NCBI GenBank assembly: GCA_900541575.1
Contig: UQKO01000003.1
Coordinates: 1 to 64,000 of the forward strand
Length of the DNA stretch: 64,000 nucleotides
Direction of reading: 5' to 3'
From: an uncultured Prevotella sp.
GTDB lineage: Bacteria > Bacteroidota > Bacteroidia > Bacteroidales > Bacteroidaceae
The notes under the pieces are model-generated. The model saw nothing but the letters and a program-made list of their open reading frames with translations. It had not been told where the DNA came from and did no database searches. Of the stretch, positions 1-8,219 are shown one piece after another; positions within the stretch are counted from its first letter, which is position 1; every line of letters starts with the position of its first letter. The translations under genes and the position numbers were made by a program.

Positions 1-146
1 GTAAGTGGCTTAAGGCAATATTAAATAGGCCCTTATTGCTTCTTTTGCAATATATGGAGTAACAAATTTGCGCGATAAAAAATTGAAAGTTTTTTAGGGG
101 TGTGAAAGTTGGGCTAGGTTGGAATGTGCTAGCTTTGGAAATAAGT

Positions 147-188
147 AAAAGCACAAGACGATTGTTAATTACAAGGTCTTGTGCTTTT
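147..188. terminator. Stem-loop terminator downstream of spt
   Basis: A 13-bp perfect inverted repeat (AAAAGCACAAGAC at 147-159, its complement at 176-188) with a 16-nt loop. It lies about 50 bp beyond the stop codon of the minus-strand spt gene. The A-rich outer ends give a U-tract on either strand, so it can work in both directions. Confidence 0.75.
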
Positions 189-240
189 TCTATAAATCAA
201 TCTTTCGCTTGCGAAATGTAGATTGTCGTCTGATTTTCTT

Positions 241-1428
241 TTACTTAATGATTTCCAATTCTTGGAACACTTTCTTTAAGGCTGCTACTGCACGATCAAC
301 TTGTTCTTTCGTGTGAGTGGCCATGAGTGCTACGCGTACAAGGGTGTCGTGAGGATGGCAGGCGGGCGGTATTACAGGGTTGATGAATACACCCTCTTCG
401 AAAGCACGAGCTGTAGCAATGAAAGTCTTTTCTACATCACGTACATAAAGTGGAATAATGGGTGATTCCGTTTCACCAATTTCAAAACCTTCTTCGCGGA
501 AACGCTTCAGTGCATAGCGAGTGACGTCCCAAAGGGCTTCTATTCGTTCGGGCTCATTCTGAATGATGTGAAGAGCTTCCATGGCACATGCTGTAGCTGC
601 GGGAGTGTTGGAAGCAGAGAAGATGTATGTACGTGAGTTATGACGTAGCCAGTTGATGATGCTCTCATCGGCTGCAATAAAACCACCAATAGATGCCAAC
701 GACTTACTGAAAGTACCCATGATGAGGTCTACTTCGTCGGTCAAGCCAAAGTAGTCACAAACACCACGACCTTGGCGGCCGAAGACGCCGATACCATGAG
801 CTTCGTCAACCATGATGGTTGCATTGTATTTATGCTTTAATTTTACGATTTCAGGCAGGTTGGCCAAGTCTCCCTCCATAGAGAATACACCATCAACAAC
901 GATGAGCTTTACAGCCTCAGGGGCACATTTTTGCAGTTGACGCTCAAGGTCAGCCATGTCGTTGTGCTTATACTTGAGACAAGTGGAGAAGGAAAGACGA
1001 CGTCCGTCTACGATAGATGCATGGTCGCGGTCATCGCAGATGATGTAGTCTTCGCGACCTGTAAGACAAGAGATTACACCGGAATTAACAGTAAAACCAG
1101 TGGAGTAGCAAAGTGCATCTTCCTTGCCTACAAATTCGGCGAGTTCTTTTTCTAGTTGAAGGTGGAGATCCAACGTTCCATTTAAGAAACGTGAACCTGC
1201 ACATCCTGAACCATATTTTTCCATGGCTTTGATGCCAGCCTGAATGATTCGTTCATCGCCAGGAAGACCTGTGTAGGCATTAGAACCGAACATGAGAACG
1301 TGGTGTCCTCCCATTTCAACTTCTGTTCCTTGTTTGCCTTCAATGGCACGGAAGTAGGGATATACACCTTTTGCCTTGTATTCTTGAGGCAATGTGTATT
1401 TTGCTAATCTGTCTTGTAATATACCCAT
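241..1428 (-). CDS. spt: Serine palmitoyltransferase (PLP-dependent alpha-oxoamine synthase)
   Basis: Condenses L-serine with palmitoyl-CoA to 3-ketosphinganine, the first step of Bacteroidales sphingolipid synthesis; cytosolic or membrane-associated. The 395-residue protein has the aminotransferase class I/II fold: FGSNAYTGL near the N-terminus, the cofactor-binding DEAHGIGVFG and the Schiff-base lysine in GTFSKSLASIGG. The sequence closely resembles, from memory, the characterised Bacteroides enzyme. The frame stays open upstream to 1662, but I chose the ATG at 1426-1428 (MGILQ) because it gives the family length and because a -7 promoter box lies inside the longer version at 1515-1522. The close relative 2-amino-3-ketobutyrate CoA ligase (kbl) is the main alternative; the resemblance to the Bacteroides enzyme favours Spt. 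The next gene upstream is a serine dehydratase, so two serine-consuming enzymes are adjacent. Confidence 0.88.
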   Translation of the reverse strand: MGILQDRLAKYTLPQEYKAKGVYPYFRAIEGKQGTEVEMGGHHVLMFGSNAYTGLPGDERIIQAGIKAMEKYGSGCAGSRFLNGTLDLHLQLEKELAEFVGKEDALCYSTGFTVNSGVISCLTGREDYIICDDRDHASIVDGRRLSFSTCLKYKHNDMADLERQLQKCAPEAVKLIVVDGVFSMEGDLANLPEIVKLKHKYNATIMVDEAHGIGVFGRQGRGVCDYFGLTDEVDLIMGTFSKSLASIGGFIAADESIINWLRHNSRTYIFSASNTPAATACAMEALHIIQNEPERIEALWDVTRYALKRFREEGFEIGETESPIIPLYVRDVEKTFIATARAFEEGVFINPVIPPACHPHDTLVRVALMATHTKEQVDRAVAALKKVFQELEIIK

Positions 1429-1514
1429 GAGATTATTTCTTGGTTGTGAAATGGAAAAGCCGTGTATAGAGCGGCTATCTCTGATAGATTCCACTTCTTT
1501 TTTATATTTGGCGA

Positions 1515-1522
1515 CAAAGGTA
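1515..1522 (-). promoter_or_regulatory. Promoter -7 box for spt
   Basis: On the minus strand this reads TACCTTTG, an exact Bacteroidetes -7 element (TAnnTTTG), about 90 bp before the chosen spt start. No TTTG is found at the expected -33 distance, so support rests on the -7 box. Confidence 0.55.
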
Positions 1523-1688
1523 AACATTTTCTCATAATAATTAATAATTGAAGATGAGAAAAGTGCACGTTGTTGCTTTATTTGTGCGATTTGAATTGAT
1601 TTTAGACAGGGTTGTTGTATGCTATAGTGGGGCTTATGTGTTACTTTTTGCTTGTATGTCAACTTGCATCCCAGCCAGCGACTGATAT

Positions 1689-2891
1689 TTATTTTCTATG
1701 AAATTCTTTGGCAAGACCTCCTTCGGATGTCTCGCGATAGAGTGAGGGTAGGTCATGTCCTGTTTGTTTCATTACTTCCACCGTCTTGTCGTAGGGGATG
1801 CGGTGCGTGCCGTCCGAGAGATTGGCATAAACGTTGGCATCGAGGGCTCTTGCAGCAGCATGCGCATTACGTTCGATGCATGGAATCTGTACAAGACCGC
1901 ACACGGGGTCGCAAGTCATTCCCAAATGGTGTTCCAGTCCCATTTCTGCGGCATACTCTATAGTGGCCAACGATCCACCAAATAGGTAGTTGGCCGCAGC
2001 GGCTGCCATTGCACAAGCCACGCCTACTTCGGCTTGACATCCTGCTTCGGCTCCTGATATGGAAGCACGGCTCTTGGCTATATTGCCAATCAATCCTGCA
2101 GTGGCTAAGGCATGGAGTATGCGTGTCTCGGGAAAGTTCCTAGTCTTTTGTAGATGGTAAAGCACGGCAGGTACTACTCCACTAGCTCCACATGTTGGAG
2201 CTGTAACGATGGTTCCGCCAGAGGCATTCTCTTCGCTCACGGCAAGTGCGTAAGCGAACACGAGAGCTCTTGATTGCAAATTGCTGGGGTAGCCCATGGC
2301 TTTTATATAATAATCGGGCGCTTTTCGATGCAAACGAAGCACTCCGGGAAGTACACCTTCGTGCTCGATACCTCGCTCTACGGCTGCACACATCGTTTTC
2401 CACACGGTTTCGAGATAATCCCATATTTCGGAGCCTTCGCAGTGTTTCACATATTCCCAGTAAGATACGCCGCGTTCTTGGCTCCATTGTTGGATGTCGG
2501 ACAAACGGTCAAGGTCGTACACCTCGGGTGTGTCTGTTTGTACTTGTCCTTCTTCGATTAGTGCACCGCCGCCTACGCTATATACTGTCCAAGGGTCTTC
2601 ATACTCGCCTGAATGGGACTTGTATTCAAACTTCATTCCGTTAGGGTGGAAGGGAAGTACAATTTCTGCGTGCCATAGAATATCAGTTCTACCTTCGCCA
2701 AGTACCTGTTGGATGGCAAAGTCTGTCAAGTGTCCTTTTCCGGTGGCGGCAAGACTACCATAAAGGGTTACTCTGAAACCTAGTGCGTCAGGATGGCGCT
2801 TTAGGTAAGTTTCAGCTGCGGAACGAGGTCCTATGGTGTGCGACGACGAAGGTCCTATGCCTATTCTGTAAAGTTCTTTGAGTGATTTCAT
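1689..2891 (-). CDS. sdaA: L-serine dehydratase (L-serine ammonia-lyase), single-chain, iron-sulfur type
   Basis: Deaminates L-serine to pyruvate and ammonia using an oxygen-sensitive [4Fe-4S] cluster. The 400-residue single chain carries the beta domain first (IGPSSSHTIGPRSAA near residue 12) and the alpha domain second, with PTCGASGVVPAVLY, GCQAEVGVACAMAAAA and TCDPVCGLVQIPCIERN supplying the conserved cluster cysteines. Length fits one-polypeptide SdaA enzymes rather than the split SdaAA/SdaAB form. It starts 80 bp after the stop codon of the upstream fructose bisphosphatase gene, on the same strand, so the two may share a transcript. A separate promoter was not found. No clear terminator separates it from spt. 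Confidence 0.93.
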   Translation of the reverse strand: MKSLKELYRIGIGPSSSHTIGPRSAAETYLKRHPDALGFRVTLYGSLAATGKGHLTDFAIQQVLGEGRTDILWHAEIVLPFHPNGMKFEYKSHSGEYEDPWTVYSVGGGALIEEGQVQTDTPEVYDLDRLSDIQQWSQERGVSYWEYVKHCEGSEIWDYLETVWKTMCAAVERGIEHEGVLPGVLRLHRKAPDYYIKAMGYPSNLQSRALVFAYALAVSEENASGGTIVTAPTCGASGVVPAVLYHLQKTRNFPETRILHALATAGLIGNIAKSRASISGAEAGCQAEVGVACAMAAAAANYLFGGSLATIEYAAEMGLEHHLGMTCDPVCGLVQIPCIERNAHAAARALDANVYANLSDGTHRIPYDKTVEVMKQTGHDLPSLYRETSEGGLAKEFHRK

Positions 2892-2971
2892 GATTATGTT
2901 GTCTTGTTGTCCAAGTACGTATCTTAATAGGGCGAGGATTCTTTGGGGAAGAATCTATTTGTAATCTTGGT

Positions 2972-4960
2972 TTACTGTTCCTTGATAAATCCTCTGCGAT
3001 ATGCGATGAGTAGTTTTTCTAAATCTGCAATTTGTTCTCGCAGTTCAGCTCCTTTATCCGTGTCGTTCACCATGGCCCGGTGTCCCATCATTTCCACAAT
3101 TTGTGTGGTCGATCGAATGTCTGTGCCATTGAGAATGGCCTCTTCGGTAGAGGTGAAAGGAGCGTGTTGAACGAGTTGGAACCCGCGTGAATGATATACT
3201 AATGTATAGCCTGCGATACCGGTTGTGTTATGGTAAGCCTTAGCGAATCCACCATCGATAACCATCAGTTTTCCATCGGCTTTGATGGGATTTTCGCCAT
3301 TGGATGCTCTTACGGGAACGTGTCCATTAATAATATGTCGATGCTTACCTACTACGTGAAATGCATCCATGATGCTATCGCATATGGCGGGGTTTTCGCG
3401 CAGACTATAATACCAGCCTTTTTCTTCTTTATGCGTGGCTTTGTCGTCAATGAAGTAGCGCTCAAAGGTCGCCATTTTGGATTTGTCGAAGAGGGGAGAG
3501 TCTGGGCCGCACCATAAGTACCAATAATAGTCGATGGCTCGATCGCGTTCCATAGCATCCGCTTCTTCATCGTAGGCCATTCTTACGAGTTGTTCCACGC
3601 GGTGCATTAGTTCCTTCCCTTCCACGCGCATACCTTCCACTTCCACCATTTTGAGTGTACCATCTTCGTTGAGTGGTACAGAAGCATGGAATAGTAAGTT
3701 GGAATTGTAAATGCCATACATGCTTCCATGCAGCAATAGTTGCTGTACATGGGTTTGCAGTCTGTCAGATATTAGGAAGGAATGTTGTAATCGTGTGATG
3801 AGATCCTCTTCTTCGGCCGTCAGTTTGTAAGGGTCACTAGCAACTAGGGTGGGGAAGTCGGTATCCTTTAGTTCGTATTTCTGTCCGTCAATTAAGCAGG
3901 AATGATTGTCCAAATCTATGCCTTCGATTAAGGCGCGATTGCTCATGCCCCACTCGGGATGTTTTTTGTAAAGTTGTGCCTCGAGTTTGAACTGAATGAT
4001 CGCAATGGCTTTGTGCATTTTTGCAATCAGCTTGCAAGTCTTCTCGCTTGGTTTGCGTGTGGAATCCTCAATTTTGGGATAGAAAATAGTGCAGGGGTCG
4101 TCAGCATAAGTTTCCATGGCAAATGTGGCCAAAGGAACCATATTGATGCCATATCCTTCTTCAATGGTTTGTGTGTTGGCGTAGCGAAACGAGAGACGTA
4201 GCACGCTGGCAATGCAGGTCTTGTTTCCTGCGGCGGCTCCCATCCATAGGATGTCATGGTTTCCCCATTGTATGTCCCAATGATGGTAGGCAGACAGTGT
4301 GTCCATAATCAGATGAGCACCTGGGCCGCGATCAAAAATATCGCCCAAAATGTGCAGCTGGTCAATGGCAAGTCGCTGAATGAGTTCGCAGATGGCTTCC
4401 ACAAATCCTGCGGCGCGTCCTGTGCCTATAATTGTCTGTATAATCACTCCCACATAGGCCTGCTTGTTTCGATCATCGCTATTCTCGTGAAGAAGTTCCT
4501 CGATGATGTAAGCGAATTCAGTCGGCAGGCTCTTTCTTACCTTTGAACGTGTATATTTTGACGAAACGTTTCGGCATACGGCGATGAGTTGGTTGAGCGT
4601 AGTCTGATAATAATCAGAAAGGTCTGTATCGTTTTGCTTTACGAGTTCTAGCTTTTGCTTGGGATAGTATATCAAGGTGCAAAGATCGCGAATTTCCTTT
4701 TCGCGCATGGTGTTGCCGAAAATTTCTTTCACTTTGCGCTTAATATTTCCTGAGGCATTACGCAGTACGTGCTGAAAGGCTTCGTTCTCTCCGTGCAAAT
4801 CAGCTAGAAAATGCTCTGTTGGTTTGGGTAAATGGAGTATGGCTTCTAGATTGATAATCTCTGTGGTTACCTGTGAAATGGTTGGAAAATCTCTTGCGAG
4901 AAGTTTCAAGTATCTCAAGTCAGTATGTATATTCCTATTGGAGATGGTCTGTTTTGGCAT
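2972..4960 (-). CDS. fbp: Fructose-1,6-bisphosphatase, class III
   Basis: Hydrolyses fructose 1,6-bisphosphate to fructose 6-phosphate, the committed step of gluconeogenesis. The 662-residue protein is of the large Firmicutes/Bacteroidetes class III, with a calcineurin-like metallophosphatase core: FLADLHGENEAF, HILGDIFDRGPGAH and WGNHDILWMGAAAG provide the metal ligands. Length is normal for the class. A promoter with perfect spacing lies about 80-110 bp upstream. The gene is divergent from pgk across an 883-bp intergenic region, which puts a gluconeogenic enzyme and a glycolytic/gluconeogenic enzyme on opposite sides of one regulatory space. Confidence 0.95.
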   Translation of the reverse strand: MPKQTISNRNIHTDLRYLKLLARDFPTISQVTTEIINLEAILHLPKPTEHFLADLHGENEAFQHVLRNASGNIKRKVKEIFGNTMREKEIRDLCTLIYYPKQKLELVKQNDTDLSDYYQTTLNQLIAVCRNVSSKYTRSKVRKSLPTEFAYIIEELLHENSDDRNKQAYVGVIIQTIIGTGRAAGFVEAICELIQRLAIDQLHILGDIFDRGPGAHLIMDTLSAYHHWDIQWGNHDILWMGAAAGNKTCIASVLRLSFRYANTQTIEEGYGINMVPLATFAMETYADDPCTIFYPKIEDSTRKPSEKTCKLIAKMHKAIAIIQFKLEAQLYKKHPEWGMSNRALIEGIDLDNHSCLIDGQKYELKDTDFPTLVASDPYKLTAEEEDLITRLQHSFLISDRLQTHVQQLLLHGSMYGIYNSNLLFHASVPLNEDGTLKMVEVEGMRVEGKELMHRVEQLVRMAYDEEADAMERDRAIDYYWYLWCGPDSPLFDKSKMATFERYFIDDKATHKEEKGWYYSLRENPAICDSIMDAFHVVGKHRHIINGHVPVRASNGENPIKADGKLMVIDGGFAKAYHNTTGIAGYTLVYHSRGFQLVQHAPFTSTEEAILNGTDIRSTTQIVEMMGHRAMVNDTDKGAELREQIADLEKLLIAYRRGFIKEQ

Positions 4961-5040
4961 AAGGCTTTTATGGTATTTGAGGTGATAGGAAAAGGAGTAT
5001 GTATTTTAATCCTAAATCCAATGTTTCAGAGATTGTTATG

Positions 5041-5071
5041 CAAAGGTAGCATAAACCGCGTGTAATGCAAA
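5041..5071 (-). promoter_or_regulatory. Promoter of fbp
   Basis: Minus-strand TTTG (5068-5071), 19-nt spacer, TACCTTTG (5041-5048). Both boxes and the spacing match the Bacteroidetes primary-sigma consensus exactly. The expected transcription start is about 75 nt before the fbp ATG. Confidence 0.8.
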
Positions 5072-5295
5072 ATAAAAGGGTGTAGACTTTAGTCTTTTGA
5101 TAAAAAAATAACATACAATTCGAATACAATCAAACATGGTTATTTTCACACAATTTGCTCTCAAGAATCGTGTGTTTTTGCTCGTTTCCCAACTTGACTG
5201 GAGATAGTCGATTCTTGAGTGCTATTCGTTCCTTATTGATTATCAGATGTCTATGAATGAAAAATGTATTTGCGTCACATGAAAATGTCGATATT

Positions 5296-5413
5296 TTGCC
5301 CAATTTATTGCTTAAAAGTGCCATAAAAGTAGATTTTTCTTGCCCAATAAGAAAAAACTACATGCCCATCTAGAATTTTCTGCATGGGCAAGAAGTTATT
5401 TTTGCATGCCCAA
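5296..5413. repeat. Cluster of five TGCCCA motifs, one pair inverted
   Basis: TTGCCCAAT at 5296-5304 and 5340-5348, ATGCCCAT at 5362-5369, ATGGGCAA at 5384-5391 and ATGCCCAA at 5406-5413. The pair at 5363-5369 and 5384-5390 forms an inverted repeat with a 14-nt spacer. Placed between two sugar-phosphate metabolism genes, it could be an operator cluster; that is inference only. Confidence 0.45.
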
Positions 5414-5717
5414 AGCGCAAGTTTTCTCTAACTAATAGGTGCTGTTTGTTTCTAGAATGATTTATTTCATTGTCAAAATAAATTATCATTAACGACATCT
5501 GCAGAGCAACTATTCTTAGGGGCATAAGTTGGGATAGGTCAATTGGGGTAATAGACTCTAGTAATGCCTGTCCTGTAATAATAGAGGGTGTTGGCAGTTG
5601 CTCTTAAGAGAAACGAAAGAAGTAAGGATTTTGACTGTTGAAGTACCATTGATAGAGTGTAGAGGTCGGTTTTTATGTACTGCTAATCATTACAAAAGCG
5701 TTTTTCCTGAAAAAACT

Positions 5718-5748
5718 TTTGCTTTTTGCTCGGTTTGCATTACCTTTG
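5718..5748 (+). promoter_or_regulatory. Promoter of pgk
   Basis: TTTG at 5718-5721, 19-nt spacer, TACCTTTG at 5741-5748: exact match to the Bacteroidetes consensus. The predicted start leaves a leader of about 90 nt before the pgk ATG at 5844. Confidence 0.82.
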
Positions 5749-5843
5749 CCCTTGTAAAGCGCATGAAGGGGCTGAGATGCTTCCTTCTGTGCGATAAGTA
5801 CGGATAAAGAAAATACTTATTTAACAATATACATTCACTCACT

Positions 5844-7091
5844 ATGACTATTGAAACTTGCGATTTTAAGGGCAAGAAGGTAATTGTTCGTGTAGACTTC
5901 AATGTACCTCTTGATGAGAATGGTAAAATTACCGATGATACTCGTATTCGTGGCGCTCTGCCCACACTGAAGAAAGTGCTTGCAGATGGCGGTTCTCTCA
6001 TCATTATGAGCCACATGGGTAAGCCCAAAGGTAAGGTTAACCCTAAATTCTCTCTCAGCCAGATTGTAGGTGCTGTAAGCGAAAAGCTCGGTGTGGAAGT
6101 TCAGTTCGCTCCCGACTGCGCAAAGGCTCAGGACGCTGCTGCTGCTTTGAAGCCCGGTGAAGTGCTCCTTCTCGAAAACCTCCGCTTCTATCCAGAAGAA
6201 GAGGGTAAGCCCGTAGGTATCGACAAGGAAGATCCCAAGTACGACGAAGCAAAGAAGGAAATGAAGGAACGTCAGAAAGAATTTGCTAAGACGCTTGCTT
6301 CTTACGCTGATATCTATATCAACGATGCCTTTGGTACTGCTCACCGTAAGCATGCTTCTACTGCAGTGATAGCAGATAGCTTTGATGCAGATCACAAGAT
6401 GCTTGGCTACTTGATGGAGAAGGAAGTTCATGCCGTAGATAGCGTATTGAGTAATATCAAGCGTCCTTTCACGGCTATCATGGGCGGTTCAAAGGTGTCT
6501 ACAAAGATTGGAATCATTGAGAATTTGCTTGGCAAGGTAGACAACCTCATCCTTTGTGGTGGTATGACCTATACTTTCGCTAAGGCTCAGGGCGGTAAGA
6601 TTGGTAAATCTATTTGTGAGGACGATAAGCTCGACGTAGCTCTTGATGTAATCAAGAAAGCTAAGGAAAATGGCGTAAATCTCGTTCTTGGTACCGACTG
6701 CATTGCTGGTGATGACTTTAAGAACGATTGCAACACGATGGTATGTCAGGCTAACGATATCCCCGAAGGATGGGAAGGTATGGATGCTGGTCCTGAAACT
6801 CGTGAAGCTTTTGCCAAGGCTATTGAAGATGCTAAGACTATCCTTTGGAATGGTCCTGCAGGTGTGTTTGAGTTTGATAACTTCGCTGGTGGTTCAAAGG
6901 CTATCGCAGAAGCTATCGCTAAGGCAACTGCTAATGGTGCATTCTCACTCATCGGTGGTGGTGACTCTGTAGCTTGCATCAACAAGTTTGGCATGGCTGA
7001 CAAGGTTTCTTACATCTCAACAGGTGGTGGTGCTCTGCTCGAAGCCATCGAGGGTAAGACCCTTCCTGGTATCGCCGCTATCAAAGGCTAA
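5844..7091 (+). CDS. pgk: Phosphoglycerate kinase
   Basis: Transfers phosphate from 1,3-bisphosphoglycerate to ADP in glycolysis, and the reverse in gluconeogenesis; cytosolic. The 415-residue protein has the family signature [13 protein letters not shown] near residue 15, the substrate-binding arginines of the N-domain (LRFYPEEEG), the [11 protein letters not shown] hinge segment, the nucleotide-binding [17 protein letters not shown], and the terminal GGGDSVA and STGGGALLE loops. Length is normal. It is monocistronic: a strong promoter lies upstream and an inverted repeat follows the stop. Its codon choice looks more biased than that of neighbours (many AAG, CTT/CTC and GGT codons), as expected for a highly expressed gene. 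Confidence 0.97.
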   Translation: MTIETCDFKGKKVIVRVDFNVPLDENGKITDDTRIRGALPTLKKVLADGGSLIIMSHMGKPKGKVNPKFSLSQIVGAVSEKLGVEVQFAPDCAKAQDAAAALKPGEVLLLENLRFYPEEEGKPVGIDKEDPKYDEAKKEMKERQKEFAKTLASYADIYINDAFGTAHRKHASTAVIADSFDADHKMLGYLMEKEVHAVDSVLSNIKRPFTAIMGGSKVSTKIGIIENLLGKVDNLILCGGMTYTFAKAQGGKIGKSICEDDKLDVALDVIKKAKENGVNLVLGTDCIAGDDFKNDCNTMVCQANDIPEGWEGMDAGPETREAFAKAIEDAKTILWNGPAGVFEFDNFAGGSKAIAEAIAKATANGAFSLIGGGDSVACINKFGMADKVSYISTGGGALLEAIEGKTLPGIAAIKG

Positions 7092-7107
7092 TTTAGAATA
7101 CGAATCC

Positions 7108-7165
7108 TTATAGGGTGGTTCTATAAATTCTGAGATTTATGGTACCCAATTCTGATGCCCTATAA
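7108..7165 (+). terminator. Possible terminator of pgk
   Basis: An inverted repeat TTATAGGG (7108-7115) with CCCTATAA (7158-7165) encloses 42 nt that can fold further. It begins 16 bp after the pgk stop. The loop is large and the U-tract weak, so terminator function is uncertain. Confidence 0.4.
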
Positions 7166-7318
7166 AATATTCATTTACACAATGAGGCTATGTCTCTGAT
7201 TTCGTGCTTCCAAAGGGAGACGGCGGAGGTATAGCCTCATTCTTATTCAATCATCCTGTGTCGCATTATTCAGCGCGCACAATATGCACACATAGTGCAA
7301 AGCTTGTATCTTCAACAC

Positions 7319-8176
7319 ATGAAAAGATTCTTTACGCGAACACTTTGCCACGTGGCATGTTTATTATTTCCCCTATCGGCTTGTCAGCTCGTATCTTGTC
7401 AGAGTGATAAGCCCATAGAGACATTAAATTTTGGCTCAGAACGCTATGACTCTACGGCCCTGCATATCGCGTTGGTTCCTAATCGTGACTGCTTCCCCAT
7501 CTATGTGGCTCAGCGTACAGGCATTTATGATTCATTGGGACTGAAACTGCAGATTGCAACTTATCCCTCGCAGATGGATTGCGATACCACGCTTATGGGA
7601 AAGATTGCTGATGGCGGATGGGCTGATAAAGAGCGCATGGCTTTTTATGGTTCTCGCATGAAAGGATTGGAAATCATGTGGGAGGGTACGTCACGCTGGC
7701 ATCTCTTAGTTTGTGGCACTTTGCGTATAAAAAATGTAAAGAGTCTCAAGGAACGTACTGTAGCTATAGCTCGTTCTTCTTCGGAGAATCATCTGCTGGA
7801 TGTGGCATTAAAGAGTGTTGGCTTAACTGATGATGCAGTATACCGTCCGCAGATTAACGATATCAAACTGCGAGCCGATATGCTGAATGGCAACCAAGTA
7901 GATGCCGCAGTCCTTACGTGGCCTTACACGTCTTTGGCTTATGCCAATGACCATTCTAGTATCTATTCACAACGCAATGCAGATGCCAACGGATGTTTTG
8001 TGATGAAGACGAAAAGCCTAAAACGTGTTGATCGTCGTGCGCAATGGAAACTGTTTGAGCAAGGACGAAAGATGGCGCTCGACTCTATTCGGACGAAGGG
8101 GGTTGGCGCATACTCTCTCATTCTTCAAAAGGATTATCACTTGCCTAAGGAAGTGGCAGATACGCTACGTTTCTGA
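7319..8176 (+). CDS. ABC-type substrate-binding lipoprotein (NMT1/SsuA-like fold)
   Basis: A predicted lipoprotein of 285 residues. The N-terminus (MKRFFTRTL, then a hydrophobic stretch) ends in two possible lipoboxes, LSAC at residue 22 or LVSC at residue 27. The rest resembles periplasmic binding proteins of the nitrate/sulfonate/thiamine-precursor group: IALVPNRDCFPIYVAQRTGIYD near the start of the mature protein and LKERTVAIARSSSENHLLDVALKSVGL at the interdomain region. The start at 7319 was chosen because it begins the signal peptide. No permease or ATPase gene is nearby, so the substrate and even a transport role are unknown. A TPR protein gene follows after 43 bp on the same strand. 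Confidence 0.72.
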   Translation: MKRFFTRTLCHVACLLFPLSACQLVSCQSDKPIETLNFGSERYDSTALHIALVPNRDCFPIYVAQRTGIYDSLGLKLQIATYPSQMDCDTTLMGKIADGGWADKERMAFYGSRMKGLEIMWEGTSRWHLLVCGTLRIKNVKSLKERTVAIARSSSENHLLDVALKSVGLTDDAVYRPQINDIKLRADMLNGNQVDAAVLTWPYTSLAYANDHSSIYSQRNADANGCFVMKTKSLKRVDRRAQWKLFEQGRKMALDSIRTKGVGAYSLILQKDYHLPKEVADTLRF

Positions 8177-8219
8177 TGTCATAATCGTGTTTCCGCAAGG
8201 GAATGTAAATCACAGAAAA

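Larger units (their letters stand above)
4961..5843. other. Divergent intergenic region between fbp and pgk
   Basis: 883 bp without a convincing gene. It contains the fbp promoter (5041-5071), the pgk promoter (5718-5748), an 11-bp inverted repeat CTCAAGAATCG (5160-5170 and 5209-5219), a cluster of five TGCCCA-type motifs (5296-5413), and a sequence at 5516-5539 that also occurs at 94-119. Short open frames at 5130-5324 (minus) and 5598-5807 (plus) have no recognisable protein character and overlap these signals. Confidence 0.7.

Noticed and set aside
5130..5324. 64-codon open frame on minus
   Set aside because: It lies across an inverted repeat in AT-rich intergenic DNA, with no recognisable domain or promoter.
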